This document shows, one piece after another, positions 16,477-25,937 of a DNA stretch of 64,000 bases. Made by a program: the position numbers and the translations under genes. The stretch lies in contig NZ_JBHGAP010000001.1 in assembly GCF_042610495.1 (NCBI RefSeq), positions 124,001 through 188,000 on the forward strand. The letters are read 5' to 3'. Numbering within the stretch: position 1 is the first letter of the stretch; every line of letters starts with the position of its first letter. Origin of the DNA: RU20A sp042610495 (lineage in GTDB: Bacteria > Pseudomonadota > Alphaproteobacteria > Rhizobiales > Rhizobiaceae). Under the pieces are notes generated by a model, which worked only from the letters and a program-made list of their open reading frames with translations, searched no databases and had not been told where the DNA came from.

Positions 16477-16560
16477 GTCATCCTCGGCCTCCGAGCCGAG
16501 GATCCACGCCACGCGCACCGAGGCTCGGGTGGATGCTCGGGTCAAGCCCGAGCATGACGG
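16477..16560. repeat. Palindromic intergenic repeat, copy 3
   Basis: GTCATCCTCGGCCTCCGAGC and CGAGGATCCACGCC, then GGATGCTCGGGTCAAGCCCG and AGCATGAC. Same two-palindrome design as the copy at 15164, with compensating base changes in the arms. It lies just beyond the end of the aldo/keto reductase gene. Confidence 0.85.
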
Positions 16561-16593
16561 AGAACGGAGAATCCAGACCCTGTGCCCATTCCC

Positions 16594-17637
16594 TCAGATC
16601 GGCATCGGGAAGCGGCGATGCACTGCCGCGATCTCGGAAAGCACCTCTTTCGACAGCGTCAGGTCGGCCGCGCCGATGCCGGTCTTGAGCTGCGCCATGC
16701 TGGTCGCGCCGATGATCACGGCCGTCATGAAGGGCCGCGTCAGGCAGAAGGCGAGCGCCATCTGCGCGAAGTCGAGCCCGTGCCGGTCGGCGATCTCCTT
16801 GTAGGCCCGCACCGCCGGCTCCTGATGTGGCGTGAGTCGCCCGCCGAGATCGCCGTTGATCGAGGCGCGTGAGCCGGCCGGGATGATGCCGCCCAGATAC
16901 TTGCCCGTCAGCAGGCCGGCGGCGAGCGGCGAATAGGAGAGAAGACCCACATCCTCGTGATGCGAAAGCTCGGCAAGATCGAGGTCGAAGGCGCGGTAGA
17001 GAAGGTTGTATTCGTTCTGGATCGAGGCGACACGCGGAAATCCCTTCGTCTCCGCAATCGCCAGCATCTTGCCGACGCCCCAGGTCGTATCGTTGGAAAC
17101 GCCGACCGCGCGCACCTTGCCGGCCTTCACGAAACCGTCGAGCGCTTCGAGGAGCACTGCGAGATCATCGAGAACCTTTGCCGTATCCTGCTTCGAGGGC
17201 TCGTAGGTCCAGGCCTGACGGAAGTGATAATGCCCGCGATTGGGCCAGTGCAGCTGGTAGAGATCGACATAGTCGGTGCCGAGCCGCTTGAGGCTCGCAT
17301 CCAGCGCTTGCGCCATGCTCGCCGGCGTCATCGGGCTGCCGCCGCGAATATAGGGACGGCCCGGCCCGGCAACCTTGCTCGCCAGCACGATGTCGTCGCG
17401 CTTGCCGCGCGCCTTGAACCACGAGCCGATCAGCCGCTCCGTATCGCCATAGGTGTCGGGCGACAGCGGCGTGACGGGGTAGAGTTCGGCCGTATCGAAG
17501 AAATTGACGCCCTTCGAGACGGCAAAATCCATCTGTTCATGCGCCTCGGCCTCGCTGTTCTGCGAGCCCCAGGTCATGGTGCCGAGGCAAATTTCGGAAA
17601 CGGAAATGCCGGTGCGGCCAAGCGGATTGTATTTCAT
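16594..17637 (-). CDS. Aldo/keto reductase, Tas-like
   Basis: 347 residues from the ATG at 17637 (MKYNPLGRTGISVSEICLGTMTWG). The TIM-barrel signatures are present: the catalytic Asp in FFDTAELYP near 50, Lys in ASKVAGPG near 88, DLYQLHWPNR near 126 and the C-terminal NADP-binding VIIGATSMAQL. The long insertion around SPDTYGDTERLIGSW is typical of the E. coli Tas/MocA subgroup. Substrate is unknown. It stands alone, divergent from fabD. Confidence 0.92.
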   Translation of the reverse strand: MKYNPLGRTGISVSEICLGTMTWGSQNSEAEAHEQMDFAVSKGVNFFDTAELYPVTPLSPDTYGDTERLIGSWFKARGKRDDIVLASKVAGPGRPYIRGGSPMTPASMAQALDASLKRLGTDYVDLYQLHWPNRGHYHFRQAWTYEPSKQDTAKVLDDLAVLLEALDGFVKAGKVRAVGVSNDTTWGVGKMLAIAETKGFPRVASIQNEYNLLYRAFDLDLAELSHHEDVGLLSYSPLAAGLLTGKYLGGIIPAGSRASINGDLGGRLTPHQEPAVRAYKEIADRHGLDFAQMALAFCLTRPFMTAVIIGATSMAQLKTGIGAADLTLSKEVLSEIAAVHRRFPMPI

Positions 17638-17833
17638 TGGAGTGGGTTCCTGACGAAACAATGAAGACGGCACATATCGACAGGACGGGAGACCCTGTAG
17701 ACTGCGCTGGGACGATAAAGGCAGCAGCCCGGGCGAATGCCAGGCCGGCGATGGCGGTGCGAATGTAAGCGCCTCGCAGGCTCTTGCAAGGGAAAAGCCG
17801 GCCCTGCTGCATGGAGCCCGGCCAGTGCCAAGC

Positions 17834-17861
17834 CTTGACTCGCCGTGCCCAAATGTGAATT
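17834..17861 (+). promoter_or_regulatory. Candidate promoter for fabD
   Basis: A perfect alphaproteobacterial -35 CTTGAC (17834-17839) is followed after 16 bases by TGAATT (17856-17861), a weak -10. It would give a leader of about 60 bases to fabD. Confidence 0.3.
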
Positions 17862-17929
17862 GAGGACCAAAACCAAGAACAGGCCGAAGGAAATGACCGG
17901 CGGCCGCTGGAAACAAGGGACGAGCGCCG

Positions 17930-18868
17930 ATGACCGTAGCATTCACCTTTCCCGGGCAGGGCAGCCAGGCCGTCGGCATGGGCCGGGATCTGGCGGAGGC
18001 CTTTCCCGAGGCGCGGGCCGTGTTCGAGGAAGTCGATGATGCGCTCGGCGAAAAGCTCTCCGACATCATCTGGAATGGCCCGGAAGACAAGCTGACGCTG
18101 ACGGCCAATGCGCAGCCGGCGCTGATGGCCGTCTCCATCGCCGCTATCCGCGTGCTGGAAGCCCGTGGCTTTAACCTCAAGGCCAGGGTCGCCTATGTCG
18201 GCGGCCATTCGCTCGGCGAATATTCCGCGCTCTGCGCCGCCGGCACCTTCTCGCTCGCCGATACCGCGCGGCTCCTGCGCATCCGCGGCAATGCCATGCA
18301 GGCCGCCGTTCCCGTCGGCAAGGGCGCCATGGCGGCGATCATCGGTCTCGAACATGCCGATGTCGTCGCCGTCTGCGAAGCGGCGGCAGGCGAGGGCGCC
18401 GTTCAGATCGCCAATGACAATGGCGGCGGCCAGATCGTGATTTCCGGCGAAAAGCCGGCCGTGGAAAAGGCAGCGAGTCTCGCCAGCGAAAAGGGCGCCA
18501 AGCGCGCGCTGCTGCTGCCGGTCTCCGCACCCTTCCATTCGTCGCTGATGGCGCCGGCCGCAGAGGCCATGCGCGAGGCGCTCTCGACAGTTGCCCGAAA
18601 GAACCCGGTCGTGCCCGTCATCGCCAACGTTAGGGCAGCGCCCGTCACCTCCGCCGACGAGATCGTCGATCTCCTGGTCGAACAGGTCACCGGCCAGGTG
18701 CGCTGGCGCGAGACGGTCGAATGGTTTGGCGCCAACGGCGTGACGACGCTTTATGAAGTCGGCGCCGGCAAGGTGCTGACGGGCCTCGCCCGCCGCATCG
18801 ACAAGTCCGTCACCGGCGTCGCGGTCAACACGCCCGCCGATATCGAGGCGCTGCTGGCTGCTCAATAA
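17930..18868 (+). CDS. fabD: Malonyl-CoA:ACP transacylase FabD
   Basis: Transfers malonyl from CoA to ACP for fatty-acid elongation. 312 residues with FPGQGSQ at the N-terminus, the nucleophile Ser94 in GHSLGEY, and the catalytic His203 in SAPFHSSLM. Usual length. It opens the cluster fabD-fabG-acpP-fabF; fabG follows after 56 bases on the same strand. Confidence 0.98.
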   Translation: MTVAFTFPGQGSQAVGMGRDLAEAFPEARAVFEEVDDALGEKLSDIIWNGPEDKLTLTANAQPALMAVSIAAIRVLEARGFNLKARVAYVGGHSLGEYSALCAAGTFSLADTARLLRIRGNAMQAAVPVGKGAMAAIIGLEHADVVAVCEAAAGEGAVQIANDNGGGQIVISGEKPAVEKAASLASEKGAKRALLLPVSAPFHSSLMAPAAEAMREALSTVARKNPVVPVIANVRAAPVTSADEIVDLLVEQVTGQVRWRETVEWFGANGVTTLYEVGAGKVLTGLARRIDKSVTGVAVNTPADIEALLAAQ

Positions 18869-18924
18869 GGCGGCCGCGGCATCTTCTCCATAACAAGTCC
18901 ACAATACTGGAAGGGACGACCCCC

Positions 18925-19665
18925 ATGCTGTTTGATCTCTCCGGCCGCAAGGCTCTCGTCACCGGCGCATCCGGCGGCATCGGCGAGGAAATCGCCCGCA
19001 TTCTTCATGCTCAGGGAGCGACCGTCGGCCTGCACGGCACCCGTGTCGAAAAGCTGGAGGCGCTGGCGTCCGAGCTCGGCGAGCGCGTCCATCTCTTCCC
19101 AGCAAACCTCTCGGACCGCGATGAAGTCAAGGCGCTCGGCGAGAAGGCGGAAGCCGAGCTTGGCGGCGTCGATATCCTCGTCAACAATGCCGGCATCACC
19201 AAGGACGGCCTGTTCGTGCGCATGAGCGATGCGGACTGGGATGCCGTGCTGGAAGTCAACCTGACCGCCGTCTTCCGCCTGACGCGGGAACTGACGCATC
19301 CGATGATGCGCCGCCGCTTCGGCCGCATCATCAACATCACCTCCGTCGTCGGCGTCACCGGCAATCCGGGCCAGGCGAACTACTGTGCCTCCAAGGCCGG
19401 CATGATCGGCTTTTCCAAGTCGCTCGCCCAGGAGATCGCCACCCGCAACGTCACCGTCAACTGCGTCGCCCCCGGCTTCATCGAGAGCGCCATGACCGGC
19501 AAGCTCAACGACAAGCAGAAGGAAGCGATCATGGGCGCGATCCCGGCCAAGCGCATGGGAACGGGCCAGGAAGTGGCAAGCGCCGTCGCCTATCTCGCCT
19601 CCAACGAAGCGTCCTACGTCACCGGCCAGACCATCCACGTCAATGGCGGCATGGCGATGATCTGA
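18925..19665 (+). CDS. fabG: 3-oxoacyl-ACP reductase FabG
   Basis: NADPH-dependent reduction of 3-ketoacyl-ACP. 246 residues, with TGASGGIG at 13-20, NNAG near 88-91 and the triad Ser140, Tyr153, Lys157. The ending VTGQTIHVNGGMAMI is the standard FabG C-terminus. Placement between fabD and acpP makes the fatty-acid role firm, in contrast to the other SDRs of the window. Confidence 0.97.
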   Translation: MLFDLSGRKALVTGASGGIGEEIARILHAQGATVGLHGTRVEKLEALASELGERVHLFPANLSDRDEVKALGEKAEAELGGVDILVNNAGITKDGLFVRMSDADWDAVLEVNLTAVFRLTRELTHPMMRRRFGRIINITSVVGVTGNPGQANYCASKAGMIGFSKSLAQEIATRNVTVNCVAPGFIESAMTGKLNDKQKEAIMGAIPAKRMGTGQEVASAVAYLASNEASYVTGQTIHVNGGMAMI

Positions 19666-19749
19666 TCGCCTCTCCGCCCGCCGGGAATCACCTCCGCTGT
19701 CATCATGCCGATGGGCGCCCGGGTATAAGAGGGTGGGCTGGAACAGGTT

Positions 19750-19794
19750 GCAAAGCCTTGCCTTTCCATGTTGAGCAAGGCTTTGCGGGGCATT
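19750..19794 (+). terminator. Hairpin after fabG, probable terminator
   Basis: A perfect 12-bp stem (GCAAAGCCTTGC with GCAAGGCTTTGC), 13-base loop, then GGGGCATTTT. The T-run is displaced, so termination may be partial. Beyond it to acpP, 19795-20025 must contain the acpP promoter, but I see no match clear enough to mark. Confidence 0.55.
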
Positions 19795-20025
19795 TTCGCC
19801 CTTTGCGGCGAAACTAAACCGTGTTAATCGGGCCATGACTGTGCGCAGTCGATCGGGAAAAACCGCGCATCGGGACGGCATAGCGCCACCCAGGCCTGCC
19901 GCGCCCGATTGCATGGCCCGGTCGAACGTATCGCTGGCGGGACCGCTCTGGTCCATCCGGCTTAACGATTGGAAATGTCGGTGCCCGCAAGGCATCGTCG
20001 TGTAACAAAGGTCGAGGAAACCGAC

Positions 20026-20262
20026 ATGAGCGACATCGCAGAACGCGTGAAGAAAATTGTTATCGATCATCTTGGCGTCGATGCCGAAAAGGTCACCGAA
20101 GGCGCCAGCTTCATCGACGACCTCGGTGCCGACTCGCTCGACACGGTCGAACTCGTCATGGCGTTCGAAGAAGAATTCGGCGTCGAGATTCCGGATGATG
20201 CCGCTGATTCGATCCTCACGGTCGGCGACGCCGTGAAGTTCATCGAAAAGGCCCAGGCCTGA
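20026..20262 (+). CDS. acpP: Acyl carrier protein
   Basis: 78 residues, acidic, starting MSDIAERVKKIVIDHLGV at 20026; an upstream in-frame ATG is rejected because the added residues are not ACP-like. Ser37 in GADSLDTVEL is the phosphopantetheine site. Carries acyl intermediates in fatty-acid synthesis. The gene is flanked by a hairpin upstream and a strong terminator downstream, so it can be transcribed alone, in keeping with the high ACP level cells need. Confidence 0.98.
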   Translation: MSDIAERVKKIVIDHLGVDAEKVTEGASFIDDLGADSLDTVELVMAFEEEFGVEIPDDAADSILTVGDAVKFIEKAQA

Positions 20263-20336
20263 TCGACGTCGCGACCGTGTGCCCCATGGCGCGGTCGCTC
20301 CAATCGGCGTGAGGCCGGTTCATCGGCACATTTCAG

Positions 20337-20374
20337 ATTCCGGCGCTCAGGAAACCGAACGCCGGAATTTTTTT
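20337..20374 (+). terminator. Rho-independent terminator of acpP
   Basis: ATTCCGGCG (20337-20345) pairs with CGCCGGAAT (20360-20368), directly followed by a run of seven T. It isolates acpP from fabF. A second hairpin (GGCCGGG/CCCGGCC, 20381-20417) follows in the fabF leader. Confidence 0.93.
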
Positions 20375-20539
20375 AGCAAAGGCCGGGTTGTCCCGTTTCG
20401 GGTGCTTGTTCCCGGCCATCGGAAATCTTAGCTCCGGTCATGGATCGCGTATCAGGCGCCGGTTCGTGACGGAAGCAGGGGCGGGCGCGCGGGATCAGTG
20501 TGCGGCCCTCCCTCAAAGGGCAGGGGTGGAACGGAAACG

Positions 20540-21799
20540 ATGAGACGGGTCGTCATCACGGGTACGGGCATGGTATCGCCCTTGGGCTGCGGAACCGAAG
20601 TCAGCTGGCAGCGTCTGCTGGCCGGCGGCAACGGGGCGCGCCGCGTGACCGAATTCGAGGTCGATGATCTGCCCGCCAAGATCGCCTGCCGCATCCCGGT
20701 CGGTGATGGCTCCGACGGCACCTACAATGTCGATCAGTGGATGGAGCCGAAGGAACAGCGCAAGGTCGATCCCTACATCGTCTACGCCGTGGCTGCCGCC
20801 GAAATGGCGCTCAACGACGCCGACTGGCACCCGCAGACGGACGACGACCAGTGCGCCACCGGCGTGCTGATCGGCTCCGGCATCGGCGGCCTCGATGGCA
20901 TCGTCGAAGGCGGTTACACGCTGCGCGACAAGGGTCCGCGGCGCCTGTCGCCCTTCTTCATTCCCGGCCGCCTCATCAACCTCGCTTCCGGCCATGTCTC
21001 GATCCGCCACAAGCTGCGCGGCCCGAACCACTCCGTCGTCACCGCCTGCTCGACCGGCGCGCACGCCATCGGCGACGCGGCCCGTCTGATCGCGCTCGGT
21101 GATGCCGACGTGATGGTCGCCGGCGGTACGGAATCGCCCATCTGCCGCATTTCGCTGGCCGGCTTTGCCGCCTGCAAGGCGCTCTCCACCCAGCACAACG
21201 ACAATCCGCAGATCGCCTCGCGCCCCTATGACCGCGACCGCGACGGCTTCGTCATGGGCGAGGGCGCCGGCATCGTCGTGCTGGAGGAGCTGGAGCACGC
21301 GCTGGCACGCGGCGCGAAGATCATCGCGGAAGTTGTGGGTTACGGCCTGTCGGGCGACGCTTTCCATATCACCGCGCCCTCGGAAGATGGCGACGGCGCG
21401 TACCGCTGCATGAAGATGGCGCTGAAGCGCGCCGGCCTGCAGCCCTCTGACATCGACTACATCAACGCCCACGGCACTTCGACCATGGCCGACACGATCG
21501 AGCTTGGCGCCGTCGAACGTCTGGTGGGCGAGTCCGCGTCGAAGATCTCGATGTCGTCCACCAAGTCCGCCATCGGCCACCTGCTCGGTGCCGCCGGCGC
21601 TGTCGAGGCGATCTTCTCCGCACTTGCGATCCGCGACAACGTCGCCCCGCCGACGCTGAACCTCGATACGCCGGATGTGGAGACGAAGATCGACCTCGTG
21701 CCGCACACAGCGCGCAAGCGCGAGATCAACGTCGCGCTCTCCAACTCCTTCGGCTTCGGCGGCACCAATGCGTCGCTGGTCCTGAAGCGGTACGCGTAA
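20540..21799 (+). CDS. fabF: 3-oxoacyl-ACP synthase II FabF
   Basis: Condensing enzyme that elongates acyl-ACP with malonyl-ACP. The start at 20540 (MRRVVITGTGMVSPLG) gives 419 residues. The active-site Cys170 in VVTACSTGAHA, His311 in NAHGTST, Lys342 and His347 in TKSAIGHLLG, and the C-terminal NSFGFGGTNAS are all present. An ATG-like frame 14 codons upstream is rejected. mltG follows after 264 bases. Confidence 0.98.
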   Translation: MRRVVITGTGMVSPLGCGTEVSWQRLLAGGNGARRVTEFEVDDLPAKIACRIPVGDGSDGTYNVDQWMEPKEQRKVDPYIVYAVAAAEMALNDADWHPQTDDDQCATGVLIGSGIGGLDGIVEGGYTLRDKGPRRLSPFFIPGRLINLASGHVSIRHKLRGPNHSVVTACSTGAHAIGDAARLIALGDADVMVAGGTESPICRISLAGFAACKALSTQHNDNPQIASRPYDRDRDGFVMGEGAGIVVLEELEHALARGAKIIAEVVGYGLSGDAFHITAPSEDGDGAYRCMKMALKRAGLQPSDIDYINAHGTSTMADTIELGAVERLVGESASKISMSSTKSAIGHLLGAAGAVEAIFSALAIRDNVAPPTLNLDTPDVETKIDLVPHTARKREINVALSNSFGFGGTNASLVLKRYA

Positions 21800-22063
21800 C
21801 CATTAGACGGACAGGATAAGTCCGGTTATCATCGGTGTCGGGGAGAACATCCGGGACCGATGAATTTTTGCCGCAATGCTCTGCTGAACCGGAGCGGCAG
21901 CGGTCTGCCATGTCGATGCATCGGCGTGGTCGACCGGACTGGGACTGAACGGTGCGTCGCGTTGCCGTCCACGGGACGAGCGCGTGCCAACGAGACCGGC
22001 GAGCATTTCTGAGGTTCGTCTTGCTGGCCGATTGGGAATGAGAATCTCGGGATCAGGACAAGC

Positions 22064-23263
22064 GTGAGCGATTTCAACGACCAGAGCCAGCAGCCGGCCG
22101 CCCGCCAGGAAAGCACGAGCAAGGGCCTCATCATACCGAAGTCGGCCAACGAGGCCCTTCGCCCTGAAAAGGTTCCGGAGCCCAGGCGCCGCTCGCGCAA
22201 GGCGCGCTCGCAGATCGTCATCTTCCTGAACTTCGTGATGAGCGTGATCGTTTTTGGCGCGCTGATTGTTGCCGGTTCTGTCTATTACGCGCTTCACACC
22301 TATGAGGCGCCCGGCCCGCTGGCCGCCAACAGCAATTTCATCGTCCGCAACGGGGCGGGCATGAGCGAGATCGCCAGCGGCCTCGAGCGCGCCGGCATCA
22401 TCACCGACGGGCGCGTCTTCCGCTTCGTCTCCGAAGCCTATCTCGACAATGAGACGCTGAAGGCCGGCGAATACGAGATCAAGGCACGCTCCTCCATGCA
22501 GGACGTGATGCAGCTCCTGAAATCCGGCAAGTCCATCCTCTATTCCGTTTCCCTGCCGGAAGGCCTGACGGTCAAGCAGATGTTCAAGCGCCTTCAGGAC
22601 GATCCAATCCTCGAGGGTGAACTCCCGCGGGAACTGCCGGCCGAAGGCAGCCTTCGTCCCGACACTTACAAGTTCTCCCGTGGCACCAAGCGCGCCGAGA
22701 TCGTCGAGCAGATGAAGAACGCCCAGACCGCGCTGGTCGCGCAGATCTGGTCGCGCCGCGACAGCGACCTGCCGGTCCAGACGGTCGAGGAATTCGTGAC
22801 GCTGGCCTCCATCGTCGAGAAGGAAACCGGCCGCGCCGACGAGCGCTCCCGCGTCGCCTCCGTCTTCATCAACCGGCTGGAAAAGGGCATGCGCATCCAG
22901 TCCGACCCGACGGTCATCTACGGCATCTTCGGCGGCGACGGAAAGCCGGCCGACCGCCCGATCCTGAAATCCGACCTCGACAAGCAGACGCCCTACAACA
23001 CCTACATCATCAAGGGCCTGCCGCCGACGCCGATCGCCAATCCCGGCCGTGCGGCGCTGGAAGCCGTCGCCAATCCCTCGCGTACCGAAGAACTCTACTT
23101 CGTCGCCGACGGCACCGGCGGCCACGTCTTCGCAACCTCGCTCGACGAACACAACGCCAATGTCCGCCGCTGGCGCAAGATCGAGGCCGAACGCGCGGCA
23201 GAGGCCGCCAAGGCCGCGGCCGATGGCACCGCGCCGGCAACGACCGATGGGCAAAGCCAGTAG
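22064..23263 (+). CDS. mltG: Endolytic murein transglycosylase MltG
   Basis: Cleaves nascent glycan strands and is thought to set glycan length in the inner membrane. 399 residues with a GTG start preceded by AGGAC. A basic cytoplasmic stretch (about 1-48) is followed by one membrane segment (about 50-75), a LysM-like region and the YceG domain with the catalytic Glu252 in ASIVEKETGRAD, then SDPTVIYG and TPYNTY. The C-terminal 30 residues are an Ala-rich, low-complexity tail. It sits in the usual rhizobial place between fabF and yicC. Confidence 0.94.
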   Translation: MSDFNDQSQQPAARQESTSKGLIIPKSANEALRPEKVPEPRRRSRKARSQIVIFLNFVMSVIVFGALIVAGSVYYALHTYEAPGPLAANSNFIVRNGAGMSEIASGLERAGIITDGRVFRFVSEAYLDNETLKAGEYEIKARSSMQDVMQLLKSGKSILYSVSLPEGLTVKQMFKRLQDDPILEGELPRELPAEGSLRPDTYKFSRGTKRAEIVEQMKNAQTALVAQIWSRRDSDLPVQTVEEFVTLASIVEKETGRADERSRVASVFINRLEKGMRIQSDPTVIYGIFGGDGKPADRPILKSDLDKQTPYNTYIIKGLPPTPIANPGRAALEAVANPSRTEELYFVADGTGGHVFATSLDEHNANVRRWRKIEAERAAEAAKAAADGTAPATTDGQSQ

Positions 23264-23370
23264 AACGCGCGTTAAGAACGAGCCCGGAGAACACGTGTTG
23301 GCGGTCAGAGGCAGACCGCCGTTCGAGAGACGCAAGGTGGATTGAAGGCAGGCGATCACCCCCGCGCAAC

Positions 23371-23460
23371 GTCATTCTCGGCCACCGGGCCGAGGATCCG
23401 CGTCGAGGGCGCGGTGATCGTCCTATGGATGCTCGGGCTCGAGGCCGAGCCTGACGGCGG
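23371..23460. repeat. Palindromic intergenic repeat, copy 4
   Basis: GTCATTCTCGGCCACCGGGC and CGAGGATCCGCG, then GGATGCTCGGGCTCGAGGCC and GAGCCTGACGG. The same design as the copy at 15164, more diverged. The rest of 23264-23646 holds no gene. Confidence 0.8.
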
Positions 23461-23646
23461 AAAGGGGGGCGGCCTTTGCCAACCCCGCCACAGCCGGCCT
23501 GTCGTCATCCTGACACCTCCAATATGTGGATGACCCACGAGCTCGTCGCCTGACCGCCTGTCACACCGGCGATTTCACCTGTAGAGAGGATCAGTTGCCG
23601 GCTGCGGCCGATCCCGCCGCCGGCCCCGCGCATCCGGGAGAATGCC

Positions 23647-24549
23647 ATGTCCCCTTCCATATCCACCGTCCAGTCCATGACCGGCTTCGCGCGGCGCGAA
23701 GGCACCAGCGGCCGGGCGCGCTGGGTGTGGGAGCTACGCTCCGTCAACGGCAAGGGGCTTGATCTGCGCCTGCGCCTGCCGCCCGGCCTCGATCATCTGG
23801 AGGCGGAGGCCCGGCGTCTAGCAGGTGCGGCCCTGACGCGCGGCAATCTCCAGCTCGGCCTCACGCTCGCCTCGGGCGAGGCGGCGGTAGAGGCCGTGAT
23901 CAACGAAGATGCACTCGCCGCCGTTCTCGCCCTGAAGGAACGCCTCGGCGACCGCGTCGATCCCGCGCCGCTGCGCTTCGATACGCTGCTGACGCTGCGC
24001 GGCATCGTCGATTTCCGCGAGCAGTCAGAGACGGAAGCCGACCGCGCCGCCCGCGATGCCGATATCCTCGCCGGCCTCTCCGGCGCGCTCGCCGATCTCG
24101 TTGCCATGCGCGAGCGGGAGGGGGCAGCCCTCGTGAACGTCCTGCTCGGCCAGATCGCCCGCATCGAGACGCTCGCCCGCCAGATCGAGGCCGACCCGTC
24201 GCGCTCGCCGGCGGCGATTGCCGAGCGTCTTGCCGGCCAGCTCGCCGCAGTCCTTGGCACCGGCGTCAGCGTCGATGCCGACCGCCTGCACCAGGAAGTC
24301 GCCCTCATCGCCACCAAGGCGGACCTGCGCGAGGAAATCGACCGTCTGACATCGCATGTGACGGCTGCCCGCGATCTTCTCGCCGCCGGCGGTCCCGTGG
24401 GGCGCAAGCTGGATTTCCTGGCACAGGAATTTAACCGGGAATCGAATACCATCTGTTCGAAGTCGAATTCCGCCGCGGTCACCGCCGCCGGGATCGAGTT
24501 GAAGGTCGTTATCGACCAGTTCCGCGAACAGGTTCAGAATCTGGAGTAG
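23647..24549 (+). CDS. YicC/YloC family endoribonuclease
   Basis: 300 residues starting MSPSISTVQSMTGFARREG; SMTGFAR is the family hallmark. The C-terminal DUF1732 half ends KLDFLAQEFNRESNTICSKSNSAA..., with the conserved NREsNTicSKs segment near 273-284. E. coli YicC is an endoribonuclease involved in small-RNA turnover. The gene lies immediately before gmk, as in many proteobacteria (3-base gap). The gene also has an in-frame internal ATG at SMTGF, so the true N-terminus could be 10 residues later. Confidence 0.93.
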   Translation: MSPSISTVQSMTGFARREGTSGRARWVWELRSVNGKGLDLRLRLPPGLDHLEAEARRLAGAALTRGNLQLGLTLASGEAAVEAVINEDALAAVLALKERLGDRVDPAPLRFDTLLTLRGIVDFREQSETEADRAARDADILAGLSGALADLVAMREREGAALVNVLLGQIARIETLARQIEADPSRSPAAIAERLAGQLAAVLGTGVSVDADRLHQEVALIATKADLREEIDRLTSHVTAARDLLAAGGPVGRKLDFLAQEFNRESNTICSKSNSAAVTAAGIELKVVIDQFREQVQNLE

Positions 24550-24552
24550 ACC

Positions 24553-25230
<678 letters not shown>

Positions 25231-25260
25231 GGGGCAAGCATCACGGCAAGCGGCTGGAAA

Positions 25261-25299
25261 CTTGACCGCTCGCCGATTTCTGTACATATTAACGTACAG
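25261..25299 (+). promoter_or_regulatory. Promoter and overlapping operator of the yefM-yoeB pair
   Basis: CTTGAC (25261-25266) and CATATT (25285-25290) are 17-18 bases apart. The inverted repeat CTGTACATATTAACGTACAG (25280-25299; six-base arms, 8-base spacer) covers the -10. TGTACA-type half sites are the operator core reported for E. coli yefM-yoeB, so autorepression by YefM alone or with YoeB is likely. Confidence 0.7.
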
Positions 25300-25314
25300 A
25301 AAGAGGGGAAGCCC

Positions 25315-25566
25315 ATGGGCAATGTCAGCCTGACAGAGTTCCGCCAGAACCTTGCAAGCCACGTGGACGACGTTCTCTCGTCCCGTGCCCCCCTGCTCGT
25401 CACGCGGCAGGGCACCGAGGCCGTCGTGGTTCTGGCCGAGGGCGAATATGAGAGCATGCGCGAGACGCTGCATCTTCTCTCCACACCCGCCAACGCCTCT
25501 CGTCTGCGCGAAAGCCTGGCGCAGCTCGCCGATGGCGATGTGATCGTGACTGATCCCGACCTCTGA
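25315..25566 (+). CDS. yefM: YefM/Phd-family antitoxin
   Basis: 83 residues. The N-terminal Phd/YefM fold includes SLTEFRQNLASHVDDVLSSRAPLLVTRQG and AVVVLAEGEYESMRETLHLLSTPANASRL, both diagnostic of YefM. The acidic C-terminal tail (ADGDVIVTDPDL) should bind and neutralise YoeB. Ribosome site GAGGGG. The toxin gene follows with a 1-base gap. It belongs to an accessory insertion between gmk and rsmA. Confidence 0.93.
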   Translation: MGNVSLTEFRQNLASHVDDVLSSRAPLLVTRQGTEAVVVLAEGEYESMRETLHLLSTPANASRLRESLAQLADGDVIVTDPDL

Positions 25567-25567
25567 G

Positions 25568-25840
25568 ATGAAGCTGCTCTTCACCGCCCACGCCTGGGAA
25601 GAGTATCTCTACTGGCAGAAAACCGACCCAAAAATGCTGGAAAAGCTCAACGAGCTGATCCGCGATACCAAGCGCAACCCTTTCACCGGTCTCGGCAAGC
25701 CCGATCCGCTGAAAGGCGACCTCACCGGCTTCTGGTCCCGCCGCATCCTCGCCGAACACCGCCTCGTCTACCGCATCACCGGCAAGGACGATGCCCGGCA
25801 GGTGCAGATCGTCCAGTGCCGGTTTCATTATGAGCGGTGA
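25568..25840 (+). CDS. yoeB: YoeB-family toxin (ribosome-dependent mRNA interferase)
   Basis: 90 residues aligned almost without gaps to E. coli YoeB: DYLYWQ-like EEYLYWQKTD, NPFTGLGKPDPLK, GFWSRRI, EHRLVY and the end CRFHYER. Catalytic counterparts are Arg65 and His87 (His83 in E. coli). The position of the general base Glu46 holds Asp46 (KPDPLK rather than KPEPLK). Asp may still serve, or activity may be reduced. The toxin cleaves mRNA in the ribosomal A site in the known family members. Partner of the preceding YefM. Confidence 0.93.
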   Translation: MKLLFTAHAWEEYLYWQKTDPKMLEKLNELIRDTKRNPFTGLGKPDPLKGDLTGFWSRRILAEHRLVYRITGKDDARQVQIVQCRFHYER

Positions 25841-25879
25841 GCGCCACGTACCACTCAAAAGCTCTCTGGTAGACCAATG

Positions 25880-25907
25880 TTGTTCAGGGCAGGTGAGAGG
25901 GTTATAT
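25880..25907 (+). promoter_or_regulatory. Candidate promoter of the nucleotidyltransferase pair
   Basis: TTGTTC (25880-25885), 16 bases, TTATAT (25902-25907), leaving a leader of about 25 bases with GGAGG before the ATG at 25938. It makes the second pair independent of yefM-yoeB. Confidence 0.4.
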
Positions 25908-25937
25908 CTTCCATCTAAATGCTCACGGAGGCCGCCG

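Noticed and set aside
20381..20417. Second hairpin after acpP as an additional terminator
   Set aside because: No T-run follows; the preceding hairpin with seven T already explains termination.
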